Origin: Oscillospiraceae bacterium
GTDB taxonomy: Bacteria > Bacillota > Clostridia > Oscillospirales > Ruminococcaceae
Direction: 5' to 3'
DNA length: 7,748 nucleotides
Assembly: GCA_031271475.1 (NCBI GenBank)
Contig: JAISVP010000153.1
Span: 1-7,748, forward strand
A program made the position numbers and the translations under genes. Below are positions 6,148-7,748 of this stretch, in pieces. Every line of letters starts with the position of its first letter. Within the stretch, counting starts at the first letter, position 1. The notes below the pieces were generated by a model. The model did no database searches and was not told where the DNA came from. It saw only the letters and a list, made by a program, of their open reading frames with translations.

Positions 6148-6212
6148 GCGGACGTTCACAGTGCGGTTTTACGGACAGATTCTTAACGGAGCCATGAGGA
6201 AATGTGACTGAA

Positions 6213-6221
6213 AAGGGGGAG
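6213..6221 (+). promoter_or_regulatory. Ribosome binding site of cheB pointing at an ATA start
   Basis: A purine-rich AAGGGGGAG lies 5 nt before ATA 6227 (AGGGGG core 7 nt away) but about 29 nt before the first standard in-frame start, GTG 6251. The ATG that overlaps the end of this region (6222-6224) is in another frame and terminates after two codons (ATG TTA TAA). Confidence 0.6.
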
Positions 6222-6226
6222 ATGTT

Positions 6227-7267
6227 ATAAAGAAGGTCAGAACTTTAATAGTGGATGATTCTATTCTGTTCAGACAGACGCTGATGAAAATGCTTAACGA
6301 ATCATCGGTTATAGAAGTAGTCGGAGAAGCGGCGGATCCGTACGAGGCACGCGATAAGATTAAATTACTTAAACCGGATGTTATGACGCTTGATGTTGAA
6401 ATGCCGAAAATGAACGGTATTGCGTTCCTTAAGGAACTTATTCCGCAGAATCCGCTGCCGACGGTTGTTGTTTCATCGGCGCCGATTGCGGCATTTGACG
6501 CGCTGGATGCCGGTGCGGTGGATTATATAAAAAAGCCTGCAATAAAAACCCATGCCGATTTGCTTGCGTTTGCCAATGAAATGAAACTTAAGGTGCAAAC
6601 GGCCGCAAGCGCAAAAGTCCGCAGACCGTATGATGTAAAAAAGTCAGCGGAGACATTTGCTCCGGTAAGGTATGCCGCGCCTGTCGGACTTACCGGTAGG
6701 AAAGTAATTGCCATAGGCACTTCTACAGGCGGTACGGATGCTTTGCAGACAGTGTTTAAGACATTTCCGGTAAATTCACCTCCTGTGGTAGTTGTGCAGC
6801 ATATGCCGCCGGTGTTTACAAAAATGTTTGCCGAGCGTCTTAACAGACAGTGTGATATAACCGTTAAAGAGGCACAGCACGGCGACCGTCTTGAAACGGG
6901 TGTGGCGCTTATTGCTCCGGGCGACTTCCAGATGGAACTGAAAAAAGATGTAAAAGGTTTCTTTGTGAGTGTAAAAAAAGGCGAAAAGGTTTCCGGACAC
7001 TGTCCGTCTGTGGATGTGCTGTTTAACAGTGTGGCTGAAACTGCCGGCAAGGATGCAATCGGCGTGATTATGACAGGCATGGGGGCAGACGGCGCTAAGG
7101 GGCTGCTGAATATGCGGACGAAAGGTGCGTATACCATAGGACAGGATAAGGAAACCTGCGTGGTTTACGGTATGCCTATGGTTGCATTCGATACGGGTGC
7201 GTGCTGTATGCAGTCGCCGTTGGGGAAAATAACCGATGCCGTGTTTAAACGGCTGACAAACAGATAG
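6227..7267 (+). CDS. cheB: Chemotaxis protein-glutamate methylesterase/deamidase CheB
   Basis: CheB removes receptor methyl groups and deamidates receptor glutamines; CheA-phosphate activates it. Numbering from ATA 6227 gives 346 residues. The receiver domain (about 4-120) has acidic pocket D10-D11, phospho-acceptor D56 in TLDVEMPKMNG, the switch serines of VVVSS and the lysine of YIKKP. After a linker (about 125-155) comes the esterase domain with triad S166 (IGTSTGG), H192 (VVVQHMPP) and D288 (MTGMGADGA). D10, D11 and D56 fall at the same numbers as in E. coli CheB, which argues for a start at or near 6227. Starting at GTG 6251, the only standard in-frame start, would delete the first beta strand. 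ATA is a very rare start, so a one-base deletion in an original ATG-TTT-ATA or a -1 slip from ATG 6222 are alternatives. The segment after VVVSS is about 4 residues shorter than in E. coli. The next gene starts 9 bp downstream. Confidence 0.93.
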   Translation: MKKVRTLIVDDSILFRQTLMKMLNESSVIEVVGEAADPYEARDKIKLLKPDVMTLDVEMPKMNGIAFLKELIPQNPLPTVVVSSAPIAAFDALDAGAVDYIKKPAIKTHADLLAFANEMKLKVQTAASAKVRRPYDVKKSAETFAPVRYAAPVGLTGRKVIAIGTSTGGTDALQTVFKTFPVNSPPVVVVQHMPPVFTKMFAERLNRQCDITVKEAQHGDRLETGVALIAPGDFQMELKKDVKGFFVSVKKGEKVSGHCPSVDVLFNSVAETAGKDAIGVIMTGMGADGAKGLLNMRTKGAYTIGQDKETCVVYGMPMVAFDTGACCMQSPLGKITDAVFKRLTNR

Positions 7268-7276
7268 GGGGGGACT

Positions 7277-7748
7277 ATGGCTAATATTTACGACAGATTC
7301 AAAAATAATGAAGAGGAAGTTGATGCCGGCGTAGAGAAGTACCTTACATTCATAATTGACGGCAGGTACTATGCATATCCGATTAAGGACGTAAAAGAAA
7401 TTATAGAGATGCAGGATATTACGGAAGTTCCTGAATTCCCATCATATGCCAAGGGAATTATTAACTTGCGCGACATAATCATACCTGTTATTGATGTAAG
7501 ACTGCGGTTTCATATGCCCGAGCACGAGTATAACGAGCATACCTGCATTATTGTGCTGATTATAAATGAAACCGAGATCGGATTCATTGTTGATACTGTG
7601 GATGAAGTTCTCGATATTGAAAAGTCATCCATATCACCGCCGCCGTTAGTGAGGTCGGAGGGTCATGCGCGTTATATTGAGGGAGTCGGAAAGGTTTCCG
7701 GGAAGATGATAATGCTGCTTAACTCTTCAAAAATGCTTAATGATGACG
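7277..7748 (+). CDS. cheW: Chemotaxis coupling protein CheW (second copy), 3'-truncated by window
   Basis: ATG 7277 follows a G-rich site (AGGGGGG, 7266-7272), 9 bp after the cheB stop. The frame stays open for 157 codons to the edge and is probably nearly complete. The first 20 or so residues are a charged lead (YDRFKNNEEEVDAGVEK). The CheW fold then follows: YLTFIIDGRYYAYPIKDVKEIIE, then EVPEFPSYAKGIINLRDIIIPVIDVRLRF, then CIIVLIINETEIGFIVDTVDEVLDI, and the terminal GVGKVSGKMIMLLNSSKML. The conserved Arg (R65) and the 'VIDVR' motif are kept, but the glycine after NLR is Asp. It differs clearly from the first CheW (4648-5115), which keeps the glycine but lost VIDVR. It may serve a different receptor set or array position (inference). 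Confidence 0.94.
   Translation, partial: MANIYDRFKNNEEEVDAGVEKYLTFIIDGRYYAYPIKDVKEIIEMQDITEVPEFPSYAKGIINLRDIIIPVIDVRLRFHMPEHEYNEHTCIIVLIINETEIGFIVDTVDEVLDIEKSSISPPPLVRSEGHARYIEGVGKVSGKMIMLLNSSKMLNDD

Noticed and set aside
6155..6183. Separate promoter for cheB (TTCACA, 17 bp, GATTCT)
   Set aside because: The -35 is fair but the -10 is very poor; read-through from the cheA promoter is the simpler view.
6000..6197. 65-codon open frame through the cloverleaf region
   Set aside because: Its translation simply reads through the palindromes, there is no ribosome site, and the sequence is explained by structure rather than coding.
6194..6211. Five-codon leader ORF (MRKCD) before cheB
   Set aside because: The possible ribosome site GGAG is only 2 nt from the ATG, and nothing suggests attenuation.
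5958..6226. CRISPR array or intrinsic terminator between cheR and cheB
   Set aside because: The repeats are adjacent or inverted with no unique spacers, and no GC hairpin is followed by a T-run; the closest, TTTT at 6167-6170, has no stem before it.

Overview
The window looks like a chromosomal segment of a Gram-positive, low-to-moderate GC member of the Clostridia, plausibly a gut-type Oscillospirales/Eubacteriales relative. The reasons are strong AGGAGG-type ribosome binding sites, a DnaD-family replication protein (a Bacillota hallmark), YcxB-like membrane proteins and Clostridia-style chemotaxis proteins. All genes lie on the + strand. I cannot name the species.

Left part (1-2371): two adjacent, diverged YcxB-like two-helix membrane proteins (the first probably cut by the window edge) overlap by 11 bp. 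They are followed by a DnaD-domain protein with a winged-helix N-terminus and two YxxxIxxxW signatures. The second membrane protein carries a 42-bp in-frame tandem duplication.

Middle and right (2372-7748): a chemotaxis operon reading cheA, cheW, cheR, cheB and a second cheW that runs off the right edge. It starts behind a promoter with a perfect TATAAT. Immediately upstream of that promoter lie two 15-bp near-identical, dyad-symmetric repeats spaced exactly 22 bp apart, which look like a tandem operator. CheA is the autokinase. The CheW proteins couple it to receptors. CheR methylates and CheB demethylates or deamidates receptors for adaptation. CheY, CheC, CheD and receptors are not in view.

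The most unusual part is the 269-bp gap between cheR and cheB. It holds a 15-bp tandem repeat and then two consecutive cloverleaf-like palindromic elements (5983-6059 and 6066-6147). Each has a perfect 10-11 bp closing stem and three perfect hairpins, every one with exactly a 3-nt loop and no unpaired base at the four-way junction. The two differ in sequence but share the architecture and appear to lie in opposite orientation. Just downstream, cheB has no ATG/GTG/TTG that preserves its first beta strand. The homology-consistent start is an ATA at 6227, five bases downstream of an out-of-frame ATG-TTA-TAA. This means either a rare start codon, a one-base lesion or a recoding event.
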